DNA of 34,251 nucleotides, from NCBI GenBank assembly GCA_964581295.1, contig CAZONX010000014.1, positions 1 through 34,251 on the forward strand. The letters are read 5' to 3'. The notes below the pieces were generated by a model. The model worked only from the letters and a program-made list of their open reading frames with translations. It was not told where the DNA came from and did not search any database. A program made the position numbers and the translations under genes. The first letter of the stretch is position 1; every line of letters begins with the position of its first letter. The stretch is from JAHEEL01 sp964581295. GTDB taxonomy: Bacteria; Actinomycetota; Acidimicrobiia; Spongiisociales; UBA5794. This document shows, piece by piece, positions 24,475 through 31,889 of the stretch.

Positions 24475-24484
24475 CAACGAACGT

Positions 24485-26542
24485 ATGTTCGATGAATCCG
24501 AATCCGACGCTCCTTCCTGGCTGGTCGGGCTCAACGACCGTCAGCGCGAGGCGGTCCTCCACGGAGACGGCCCGCTGCTGGTGATCGCTGGAGCAGGATC
24601 AGGAAAGACTCGTGCCCTTGCCAGCCGGGTTGCCCGGCTCGTCGATGAGGGCGTGCCGGCCGAGCGCATCCTTCTGCTCACCTTCACTCGCCGAGCGGCT
24701 GCCGAGATGCTCCGGCGCTCCGGAGCTCTCATCGCAAACCGCTCAGTCGGCCGAGTATGGGGAGGGACCTTTCACGCCGTAGCGAATCGGCTGTTGCGAC
24801 GATACGGAAACGCCGTCGGCCTCCAAGACGGCTTCACGGTGATCGACCAATCCGACTCGGCGGCGCTCTTCGGAATGCTCCGCACCGAGCTCGGCTTCTC
24901 TGGATCGAAGCAGCGCTTCCCGAAGAAGGAGACAATTGCGGCCGTCTACTCCCGGACCGTCAACGCGCGCACTCCGCTCAGCGAGACGGTCGAAGACCGG
25001 TTCCCTTGGGTCGCCGAACACACCGACGCACTCCGTGACCTCTTCCGCGCCTACACCGACCGCAAGCGCGAACACAACGTGGTCGACTACGACGACCTCT
25101 TGCTCTATTGGAATGCCCTGCTCGACTCGCCAGCCGGCAACACGGTTCGAGGCCTGTTCGACCATGTGCTGGTCGATGAGTATCAGGACACCAACCGGAG
25201 CCAGGCGGAGATCCTCCGATCGCTCTGCGGAACCGAAGGCAACCTCACCGTGGTCGGCGACGATGCCCAGGCGATCTACTCGTTCCGCGGCGCCACCGTC
25301 GAGAACATCCTCGAGTTCCCCGACAACTACGAGACGGCCACGGTGGTGAAGCTCGAGCAGAACTACCGCTCGACACCGCAAATCCTCGACGCTGCCAACG
25401 CCGTCATCGAGGCATCGCCCGACACCTTCCCGAAGCGCTTGTGGACCGAACGCCAGACCGGAAGAACCCCCGATCTCGTCACGTGCTACGACGAGTCGGT
25501 GCAGGCCGAGTTGGTTGCCGATCGTGTCCTCGAACACCGAGAGTCCGGGATTCCGCTGCGCGACCAAGCCGTGCTGTTCCGCACCGGGCACCACTCCGCC
25601 GGGCTCGAGATCGAACTCTCCCGTCGGAACATTCCGTTCGTGAAGTTCGGCGGGCTCCGATTCCTCGAAGCCGCCCACGTCAAAGACCTGCTGTCGATGC
25701 TGCGCATCCTCGACAACCCGAAGGACGAACTCGCTTGGGACCGCGTCGTCCAGATGATTCCGGGGATCGGTCCTGCGACCGCCCAAAAAATGATGGCGCA
25801 CCTCGACGCTCAGGCGACGGCTGAGGGAACCGACCGTCTGATGCAGTTCATCGCGGATGACTTCACGGTCGTCGCGGAGGCCCGTGCTCCGATGAAGGAG
25901 CTCCGAGCGGCGCTCGCACACTGTCGCGGTGCCGGCAGTACCGAGCCGGGCCCTTCCGAGCAGATCGAGCGGCTCACCGAATTCTGTGTTCTCGTGTTCG
26001 ACCGGGTCTACGACGATGCGGCGGCACGACTCGCGGATCTTGGCCAGCTCGCGGCCCTCGCCTCCGAATACGGAACCAGAAGCCGGTTCCTCACCGAGAT
26101 CACGCTCGACCCGCCGGCGAGCACCAGCGATCTGGCCGGTCCTCCGCACCTCGATGACGATTATCTCATCTTGTCGACCATCCACTCGGCGAAGGGTGGG
26201 GAGTGGCAGGCGGTGTTCGTGATCCACGCTGCAGACGGCAACATCCCGTCCGACATGGCGCTCTCGGAGCCCGGAGGTCTCGAGGAGGAGCGTCGCCTTC
26301 TCTACGTGGCGCTCACCCGGGCCAAGGACCACCTGCATGTGACGGTCCCACAGCGGTTCTATCACAAGCGGTTCTCGTCCAGCCCCGAGCACTCGTACGC
26401 ACTTCCGAGCCGGTTCCTCGACTCGGCCATGGACGAGTTCGAACATGCATCGGCAGGCGTACCACAGCACGGCGACGGCGACGGCGCGTTGGCCGACGGC
26501 GCCGATCCCGTCGCCGACGTGCTTGAGGACCTATGGCGTTGA
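24485..26542 (+). CDS. UvrD/PcrA-like SF1 DNA helicase
   Basis: The 685-residue ATP-dependent 3'-5' helicase carries all SF1A motifs in order: the Q-motif LNDRQREAVL, Walker A GAGSGKTR (36-43), LTFTRRAAAEML, Walker B VLVDEYQDTN, VVGDDAQAIYSFRGA, LEQNYRSTPQIL, STIHSAKGGEWQAVFV and EERRLLYVALTRAKDHL. A helix-hairpin-helix-like segment, IPGIGPATAQKM, is in domain 2B. The role is DNA repair or replication-fork processing. ATG 24485 is preferred because a TACACT box lies just upstream; ATG 24458 would add MAPATLNER and begins right after the repeat arm. The frame stays open through the arm, but that part is repeat sequence. Slightly shorter than typical PcrA. Confidence 0.93.
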   Translation: MFDESESDAPSWLVGLNDRQREAVLHGDGPLLVIAGAGSGKTRALASRVARLVDEGVPAERILLLTFTRRAAAEMLRRSGALIANRSVGRVWGGTFHAVANRLLRRYGNAVGLQDGFTVIDQSDSAALFGMLRTELGFSGSKQRFPKKETIAAVYSRTVNARTPLSETVEDRFPWVAEHTDALRDLFRAYTDRKREHNVVDYDDLLLYWNALLDSPAGNTVRGLFDHVLVDEYQDTNRSQAEILRSLCGTEGNLTVVGDDAQAIYSFRGATVENILEFPDNYETATVVKLEQNYRSTPQILDAANAVIEASPDTFPKRLWTERQTGRTPDLVTCYDESVQAELVADRVLEHRESGIPLRDQAVLFRTGHHSAGLEIELSRRNIPFVKFGGLRFLEAAHVKDLLSMLRILDNPKDELAWDRVVQMIPGIGPATAQKMMAHLDAQATAEGTDRLMQFIADDFTVVAEARAPMKELRAALAHCRGAGSTEPGPSEQIERLTEFCVLVFDRVYDDAAARLADLGQLAALASEYGTRSRFLTEITLDPPASTSDLAGPPHLDDDYLILSTIHSAKGGEWQAVFVIHAADGNIPSDMALSEPGGLEEERRLLYVALTRAKDHLHVTVPQRFYHKRFSSSPEHSYALPSRFLDSAMDEFEHASAGVPQHGDGDGALADGADPVADVLEDLWR

Positions 26543-26543
26543 G

Positions 26544-26557
26544 CGTCTGGCGAGACG
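26544..26557. terminator. Short hairpin between convergent stops
   Basis: CGTCT-GGCG-AGACG fills the 15-nt gap between the helicase and hydrolase stops. It has no T-run; a bidirectional terminator is suggested by its position only. Confidence 0.3.
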
Positions 26558-27415
26558 TCACCCTGCACTCGGCTCCCACACGGTCAGACTGCGTCGAAGG
26601 AACTCGTCGACGGTTGGGAAGAACGGAATATACGTTTCGAGATCTGCGTGCGTGCCGCCGGGAACCACGACGAGTTCGCTCCCATCGAGGCGGTCGTGGA
26701 GGTCGAGGGAATCTCGCAGGGGGATAACGGCGTCGGCGTCGCCATGCATGAGCATGACGGGAACCGTGACGTCACCGATTCTGTTGCGTGGTGCGAACTC
26801 GTCGTAGTCGTGGCCGATCATTCGTTCGACCACCTCGAGGAGCGCCCACATGATCGGCGCCGGGAACGGGAAGTTCTCGCGCATCATTTCGGCGGCGTGG
26901 GCAAACGAGGCAACGGCGACGACGGCGTCGATTCGGTCATCGAGCGATGCGGCGTAGATCGTCGCTGCGGCACCCACGGAATGTCCGATGACGCCGATCG
27001 TGGTCACATCGCTGCGGACGCAGACCACCCCGATCGCGGTGCGAAGGTCCTCAGTGAACCGCGGCATCGACATGAAGTCTTCATCCTCTGAGAGCCCGTG
27101 CTTGCGTGCGTCGAGGAACAACACATGGAATCCGGCATCGACCAATCCCGGGCCGATTGGGAGCATGTCGGCCGAGTTTCCTCCCCAACCGTGCAGCACG
27201 ATCACAAGGGGCGCCGTTCCGTCGGCCTGGATCCACCAGCCGTGAAGCCGTTTGCCGTTCGGTCCGTCGAACCACACGTCGGAACCGGCGAGCCCGTAGT
27301 CGGCTGGCTCGCTGTGCATCTCGCGCTGTGGTGGAGCAAACGCCCGCTTGAGCAGCCGCGGCGCGGCCATCACCAGGCCACCAAGGGCCACCGCCGGGAG
27401 AATGAGCTTTCGCAT
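26558..27415 (-). CDS. Alpha/beta hydrolase, membrane-anchored
   Basis: The 285-residue protein has one N-terminal hydrophobic segment (LILPAVALGGLVMAAP). An alpha/beta-hydrolase domain follows: the oxyanion strand VIVLHGWGGNS, nucleophile S146 in GVIGHSVGAA, acid D226 or D228 in LMHGDADAVIP and H256 in GGTHAD. It is likely an esterase or peptidase-like hydrolase acting at the membrane; the substrate is unknown. ATG 27415 is chosen because TACCAT lies 6 nt upstream. Convergent with the helicase gene. Confidence 0.85.
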   Translation of the reverse strand: MRKLILPAVALGGLVMAAPRLLKRAFAPPQREMHSEPADYGLAGSDVWFDGPNGKRLHGWWIQADGTAPLVIVLHGWGGNSADMLPIGPGLVDAGFHVLFLDARKHGLSEDEDFMSMPRFTEDLRTAIGVVCVRSDVTTIGVIGHSVGAAATIYAASLDDRIDAVVAVASFAHAAEMMRENFPFPAPIMWALLEVVERMIGHDYDEFAPRNRIGDVTVPVMLMHGDADAVIPLRDSLDLHDRLDGSELVVVPGGTHADLETYIPFFPTVDEFLRRSLTVWEPSAG

Positions 27416-27421
27416 CGGGCG

Positions 27422-27427
27422 ATGGTA
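27422..27427 (-). promoter_or_regulatory. -10 box for a leaderless hydrolase mRNA
   Basis: TACCAT on the minus strand ends 6 nt before the ATG at 27415. Confidence 0.5.
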
Positions 27428-27466
27428 CGGCAGATCGCTGCGTCTCGAGCTCTGATCCTCCAACGG

Positions 27467-27784
27467 CTAAAAGATGCCCTGGAGGGTCCAGACCGTGATC
27501 ATGCCGGCGGCGATCACAACGCCGACGTTCTTCGTCTTCCAGGCGAGCAACAGCGCGACCACGGCCGCGAGCGCCCGGGGATTCGTTGCCGGATTGATAT
27601 CGAGGCTGCCGTCTCGGAGCAACACGGCGGGCGCCGCGAGCGCTGCCAGCACCGCCGGCGCAACGAAGCGGAGGGGAACCAGCGCCCAGTCGGGCATCGG
27701 CCGATCGCCGATGATGCCGATGAACGAGAGCCGAATGAGGTAGGTCCCGATGCCGATGGCGAAGATGATTGCGACGGCGTTCAC
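27467..27784 (-). CDS. azlD: AzlD small subunit of branched-chain amino acid exporter
   Basis: The 105-residue membrane protein has three or four helices: VAIIFAIGIGTYLIRLSF, PLRFVAPAVLAALAAPAVLL and ALAAVVALLLAWKTKNVGVV. The motif TYLIRLSF near the start and PNxxxL-like proline-rich helix are typical of AzlD. It forms a two-component exporter with AzlC. The start is GTG 27784, which overlaps the azlC stop as GTGA, so the two are translationally coupled. The much longer open frame on this strand is antisense-type read-through over azlC and is not real. Confidence 0.88.
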   Translation of the reverse strand: MNAVAIIFAIGIGTYLIRLSFIGIIGDRPMPDWALVPLRFVAPAVLAALAAPAVLLRDGSLDINPATNPRALAAVVALLLAWKTKNVGVVIAAGMITVWTLQGIF

Positions 27785-28479
27785 GCTGTCACCCGTTGAG
27801 CGATGACGCCGGCGATCACGCCGCTGATCGCCCCAATCATGAGTCCCAATCCGTATGGTGCGCCGGCCGCGATCACGGCGACGCTTCCTCCGACGATGGC
27901 GGCGATCAGCTCGGGCCGGCCCTTGATCGTTGGGACCAACAGGATCACGAACATCAACGGGATCGCGAAGTCGAGCGACCACGAATCTGGGACCTGGGCA
28001 CCAACGACAATCCCGACGATCGTGAAGATCTGCCACGTCACCCAGAGGCCGAGGCCGGCGCCGGTGAAGTACCACTGGCGGTAGGCGGGATTGTTGATCT
28101 GTCCGAAGCGGACGACCGAGATCGCAAACGCCTGGTCGGTGAGCAGGTAGGGAAGGACAAAGCGAGCGACCCGCGGGAACTCGCGGAACGCGGGTGCAAG
28201 GGCGGCGCTGTACATGAGGTGGCGGGCGTTGATGGTGAGTGCCGTTGCGATGACCACCGCTGCTGCGGCGCCGGCGTCCATCAGCTGGAGCGTTGCAAGC
28301 TGGGCGGCGCCGGCGAAGATGATTACCGAGGTCGCTCCGCCGAGCCAAGGCCCCACATCCGATCCGGCGGCCACGATGCCGAATACCAACCCGAACGGGA
28401 TGACCGCAATGATCAGCGGAGCGAACGCGCGAACCCCATCAGCAAAGGCAGACCCACGCGTGAACTCTTCGTGCTCCAT
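27781..28479 (-). CDS. azlC: AzlC branched-chain amino acid exporter large subunit
   Basis: The 232-residue membrane protein has the AzlC signature: GVRAFAPLIIAVIPFGLVFG, FAGAAQLATLQLMDAGA, INARHLMYSAALAP and LLTDQAFAISV. Family members export branched-chain amino acids (and toxic analogs) together with AzlD. TATCGT lies 11 nt before the ATG as a possible -10. First gene of a two-gene operon; no regulatory gene is adjacent. Confidence 0.92.
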   Translation of the reverse strand: MEHEEFTRGSAFADGVRAFAPLIIAVIPFGLVFGIVAAGSDVGPWLGGATSVIIFAGAAQLATLQLMDAGAAAAVVIATALTINARHLMYSAALAPAFREFPRVARFVLPYLLTDQAFAISVVRFGQINNPAYRQWYFTGAGLGLWVTWQIFTIVGIVVGAQVPDSWSLDFAIPLMFVILLVPTIKGRPELIAAIVGGSVAVIAAGAPYGLGLMIGAISGVIAGVIAQRVTA

Positions 28480-28551
28480 GAGAACGTCCGACGATATACC
28501 CGTCGGCGTGAGTGGTGATCGGTTGGTAGCCGGGGGCTGGCAGCTACTCGC

Positions 28552-30375
28552 TCACCGCTTCTTGCGGCGCTTCCGTTCGCTCTCGGTCAGGAAACGCTTC
28601 CGCACGCGGATCGCGTTCGGCGTCACTTCGACGAGTTCGTCGTCGGCAATCCACTCGATAGCGAGCTCGAGCGTCATTTCTTTGTGCGGCTTGAGCTTGA
28701 TCGCCTCATCGGTTGAGTGCGTCCTGATGTTCGTGAGTTGCTTGGTCTTGGTGGGGTTGACCTGCATGTCCTCGGGGCGGGAAGCCTCGCCGATGATCAT
28801 GCCTTCGTAGACATCGGTGTTGGGTCCGATGAACAGCTCGCCTCGCTTCTGCAGGTTGTCGAGAGCGAAGCCGGTCGATGTCCCGAGCCTGTCGGCGGAC
28901 ATGGCCCCACCTTGACGGTGGGGGAGCTCGCCGGCCCACGGCATCCACCCGGCGTGGTGCTGGTGCACAAGCGCCGTGCCCCGCGTGGACGTCATCAACA
29001 GCGACCGGAACCCGAGCAATCCACGTGCAGGCGCGGTGAGCGTCACGATCGTCCGTCCGGCGTCACCGGGTCGCAGGTCGGTGACCTGGCCCTTTCTGGG
29101 TGCGACCGCTTGGGTGACGGTGCCGACGTGACCGTTCGGCACATCGACGACTGCTCGCTCGAGCGGCTCGTGGGGCTGTCCATCGATCTCGCGAATGATG
29201 ACCTCGGGCCGTGAAACCTGGAGTTCGTAGCCCTCCCGGCGCATCGACTCGATCAGCACGGCGAGCTGCAGTTCGCCACGCCCGGCGACTTCGATGACCT
29301 CGGGCGACGAGGTGGCACCGATTCGGATCGATACGTTTCCGAGGACCTCGCGATCGAGCCGTTCCTTGATCTGACGCGATGTCACGAAACGGCCGTCCCG
29401 CCCGGAGAGCGGTGAAGTGTTGACGCCGAACGTCATACGGAGAACGGGCTCATCGATCTCGATCCTCGGAAGCGGCTGCGGGTCGGCGGCGTCGGCGATC
29501 GTGTCGCCGATCTCGACCTCGGGGAAGCCGGCAATGACGAAGAGATCGCCCGCCACTCGGTCTTCCACCTCGACGCGGCCGAGGTTCTCGAACCCGAGCA
29601 ACTGGGTGAGGCGCCGCTTGAGCGGCGGTTCTTCTTCGATCGAGTGGCAGAGAGCAACGTGCTCGCCGGCCCGAAGCGTCCCCTCGGCGACCCTTCCGAT
29701 GGCGAGGCGGCCGAGGTAGTCGGAGGCGTCGAGGTTCGTGACGAGCGCTTGGAGCGGAGCTTCGGGGTTCCCCGACGGAGCCGGGATGTTCTCGACGATC
29801 GCGTCGAGAAGGGGAGCGAGATCGGTGTCGTCGCCCGGGATGCCGACCCCTGCGATCGCGTGTCCGTGCCGGGCGATCGACGAGATGATCGGGAACTCGA
29901 TGTGGTGGTCGGCGGCATCGAGATCGAAGAACAGCTGGTAGATCTCGTCTGCAACCTGGTCGATGCGGGCGTCTGGCCGATCGACTTTGTTGATGACGAC
30001 GACGGCCGGGAGGCCCTGCTCCAGGGCTTTGGAAAGGACGTATCGAGTCTGGGGCATCGGACCCTCGGCGGCGTCGACGAGGAGGAGGACGCCGTCAACG
30101 AGCGTCAGCGCCCGCTCGACCTCACCACCGAAGTCGGCGTGTCCGGGGGTGTCGACCAGGTTGATCTTCGTCCCCTTCCAGGTCACGGAGGCGGCCTTGG
30201 CGAGGATGGTGATGCCGCGCTCGCGTTCCTGATCACTCGAATCCATCACACGATCGATGCGGGCTTCGTGGGACTTGAACACGCCGGCGGCGCCGAGCAT
30301 GGCGTCGACGAGGGTCGTCTTGCCGTGATCGACGTGCGCGATCAGCGCGACGTTCCGAAAGGAGGGGGAGGCCAT
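28552..30375 (-). CDS. typA: TypA/BipA ribosome-associated GTPase
   Basis: The 607-residue translation-factor GTPase acts in ribosome assembly and stress or cold adaptation in other bacteria. G-domain motifs are AHVDHGKTT (G1), ERERGITI (G2), DTPGHADFG (G3) and VINKVDRPDA (G4). Elongation-factor domains II, III and V follow, including VAGRGELQLAVLIESMRREGYEL and RGLLGFRSLLMTSTRGTALV. The TypA-specific C-terminal domain contains NTDVYEGMIIGEASRPEDM and TPNAIRVRKRFL, ending in a Lys/Arg cluster. TAGCAT lies 7 nt before the ATG. The inverted-repeat element at 30400-30513 covers its -35 region and upstream DNA. Confidence 0.96.
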   Translation of the reverse strand: MASPSFRNVALIAHVDHGKTTLVDAMLGAAGVFKSHEARIDRVMDSSDQERERGITILAKAASVTWKGTKINLVDTPGHADFGGEVERALTLVDGVLLLVDAAEGPMPQTRYVLSKALEQGLPAVVVINKVDRPDARIDQVADEIYQLFFDLDAADHHIEFPIISSIARHGHAIAGVGIPGDDTDLAPLLDAIVENIPAPSGNPEAPLQALVTNLDASDYLGRLAIGRVAEGTLRAGEHVALCHSIEEEPPLKRRLTQLLGFENLGRVEVEDRVAGDLFVIAGFPEVEIGDTIADAADPQPLPRIEIDEPVLRMTFGVNTSPLSGRDGRFVTSRQIKERLDREVLGNVSIRIGATSSPEVIEVAGRGELQLAVLIESMRREGYELQVSRPEVIIREIDGQPHEPLERAVVDVPNGHVGTVTQAVAPRKGQVTDLRPGDAGRTIVTLTAPARGLLGFRSLLMTSTRGTALVHQHHAGWMPWAGELPHRQGGAMSADRLGTSTGFALDNLQKRGELFIGPNTDVYEGMIIGEASRPEDMQVNPTKTKQLTNIRTHSTDEAIKLKPHKEMTLELAIEWIADDELVEVTPNAIRVRKRFLTESERKRRKKR

Positions 30376-30382
30376 GACCGAG

Positions 30383-30388
30383 ATGCTA
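30383..30388 (-). promoter_or_regulatory. -10 box for a leaderless typA mRNA
   Basis: TAGCAT on the minus strand ends 7 nt before the ATG at 30375. The matching -35 position (about 30405-30411) falls inside the left arm of the palindromic element. Confidence 0.5.
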
Positions 30389-30399
30389 TCCCCCCAATT

Positions 30400-30513
30400 C
30401 GCGTACCCAGGGTTCGTGCCGTCCTATACGATGTTGTGAGCCCGCGGAATGAAGTGTCTTCCGTTCTGTGGGCTGGGGACGGCGCATACGACGTTGTGAA
30501 CCCTGGGTACGCG
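30400..30513. repeat. Complete palindromic inverted-repeat element (copy A)
   Basis: A 114-bp imperfect palindrome centred near 30456. Its outer 16 bp (CGCGTACCCAGGGTTC) are perfect inverted repeats, and the two arms agree at 32 of the first 44 positions. The inner ends GAATGAAG and CTTCCGTTC close a hairpin around TGT. It fills the gap between the typA promoter and the methyltransferase stop, ending 2 nt from that stop. Related single arms occur at 22415 and 24401. No transposase is encoded. Confidence 0.9.
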
Positions 30514-30515
30514 GA

Positions 30516-31277
30516 CTATGCCTTGCGGGCTCGCCAGGCTTCTTCGGCGGGCCATCGTCTCGCCCACTCGGCCGTGACGAACGGATAGGCCGTCTCGGCG
30601 CCCTCCGGCGGGCGCAATTCGATGAGGTCGCGGATCTCGAAGCCGTTGTCGCGCAGGAGGCGGATCCAGTCGCCATGGCAGAGATGGAATTCGACGCCGT
30701 TGTAGTCGGGCCATTCGAAGCGGTGCATGCCGAACCAATCCCGCAGCATCGTCGGGCCCGCCGCTGTGTTCTCGTCGTCCTCGGCGCAGAGCATCAGCAG
30801 CGAGGAGTTGCCGAGGAATGCCAGGTCGCCGCCTGGGCGCAGTACCCGGGCGGCTTCGGGGATCCATCGATAGGGGTCCGACCAGATCGCCGCGCCATAT
30901 TCCGAGATCACCACGTCGAACGACTCGTCCCGGAACGGGAGCTGTTCGGCGACCCCGTGGATCAGCGGGAAGCGCAGGTTGTGTTCGTTCTGGAGGCGCC
31001 GAGCAGTCGCCAGCTGGGCCGAAGAGTTGTCGAGACCGACCGGCCGTCCTCCTCGCCCGGCGACCCAGGCCGACACGTAACCCGTTCCGCACCCGTCTTC
31101 GAGAACGTCGCGACCTTCGAGGGCCGGGAGGAAGCCGACATCGGACTCCGGAATGCTCCATAGGCCCCACACCGGCTCGGTTGCCCAGTTCCGCTCACCA
31201 GCTGGCGCGTACCAATCAGCTTGCTTGTTCCACTCTGCTCGATTGGCTGCTACATAGTCGGGGATATCGCTGTTCAT
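30516..31277 (-). CDS. SAM-dependent class I methyltransferase
   Basis: The 253-residue cytoplasmic protein has a Rossmann SAM site, LEDGCGTGYVSAWVAGRG, then VGLDNSSAQLATARRL (acidic end of strand 2), FRDESFDVVISEYGAAIW and EAARVLRPGGDLAFLGNSS. This is the methyltransferase 11/25 pattern for small-molecule or lipid substrates. The motif-I aspartate/glutamate order is slightly unusual. Start ATG 31277 (MNSDIPDYVAANRAEWNK) is fixed by TAGCGT 7 nt upstream; ATG 31295 is less likely. The stop is 2 nt from the palindromic element. Confidence 0.85.
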   Translation of the reverse strand: MNSDIPDYVAANRAEWNKQADWYAPAGERNWATEPVWGLWSIPESDVGFLPALEGRDVLEDGCGTGYVSAWVAGRGGRPVGLDNSSAQLATARRLQNEHNLRFPLIHGVAEQLPFRDESFDVVISEYGAAIWSDPYRWIPEAARVLRPGGDLAFLGNSSLLMLCAEDDENTAAGPTMLRDWFGMHRFEWPDYNGVEFHLCHGDWIRLLRDNGFEIRDLIELRPPEGAETAYPFVTAEWARRWPAEEAWRARKA

Positions 31278-31284
31278 CGGCGCA

Positions 31285-31290
31285 ACGCTA
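31285..31290 (-). promoter_or_regulatory. -10 box for a leaderless methyltransferase mRNA
   Basis: TAGCGT on the minus strand ends 7 nt before the ATG at 31277. It is identical to the boxes of the kinase and EamA genes. Confidence 0.5.
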
Positions 31291-31447
31291 CTCATCGGCG
31301 TCTTCCATGTGTCCGGCGGAGCGGCCACCCAGCCCGATTCACTCGTGGCTCTGGCTGCACACCCGTTCGTCCGATGCTCTCGGCCGAATCGGAATTCCGG
31401 GACGTCGGTATCGTTCCGGCGAATCAACGAACGGGAGTGTGACGACG

Positions 31448-31870
31448 ATGAACTTTGAGACCGTACCCACCAGCCGGAGCGGTTTGCGCTGGTCGCTGGC
31501 TGCTGCGGTCGTTGCTCTCGCCGCCGTCGGCGCCGGTTGTGGAGGAGCGGAGAGCCAGCCGCGCGAATCGAACGGTGGTGCCGAGATCTCGGCAGAGGCG
31601 GCCGCCGGAAAGGAACTCGCCGGCCAATTCTGCTCGTCGTGCCACGGTCAAGACTTCGAAGGCGTGAGCGGTCTCGGTACCTCGTTCTACGACAACGCGT
31701 TTATCAAGGACCACGCCGATGCGGAGCTCGTGTCGTTCATCAAGGAAGGGCGGCCCTCCGACGCTGCGGACAACGAGACGGGAGTGGCCATGCCTCCATA
31801 CGGCGGCAATCCGCGCCTGACTGATGAGCAACTGAGCGACATCGTCGCGTTCCTCAGGACGCTCCAATAG
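31448..31870 (+). CDS. Membrane-anchored c-type cytochrome lipoprotein
   Basis: The 140-residue extracytoplasmic electron carrier has a lipoprotein signal ending AAVGAGC (C31). It has a heme c site CSSCH (C62, C65, H66) and the distal ligand M115 in VAMPPYGG, ending in the helix LSDIVAFLRTLQ typical of class I monoheme cytochromes. GGGAG lies 11 nt before the ATG; a GTG three codons upstream is also in frame. TATCGT (31409-31414) is a possible -10. No oxidase or biogenesis genes are adjacent, so the partner is unknown. Confidence 0.88.
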   Translation: MNFETVPTSRSGLRWSLAAAVVALAAVGAGCGGAESQPRESNGGAEISAEAAAGKELAGQFCSSCHGQDFEGVSGLGTSFYDNAFIKDHADAELVSFIKEGRPSDAADNETGVAMPPYGGNPRLTDEQLSDIVAFLRTLQ

Positions 31871-31889
31871 GGACGGTGCCGACGGGCCG

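Noticed and set aside
24743..26470. Long open frame of 575 codons on the minus strand
   Set aside because: It is antisense to the helicase, which carries every SF1 motif. The frame has no recognisable domain and no start signal.
27785..28348. Extended azlD frame of 293 codons
   Set aside because: The extra part is an out-of-frame shadow of azlC. The GTGA overlap at 27781-27784 gives a normal AzlD length.
30400..30513. Palindrome as an integron attC site
   Set aside because: The GTTRRRY core of attC is absent at the expected ends and no integrase is present, although the cassette-like arrangement of the related arms prompted the idea.
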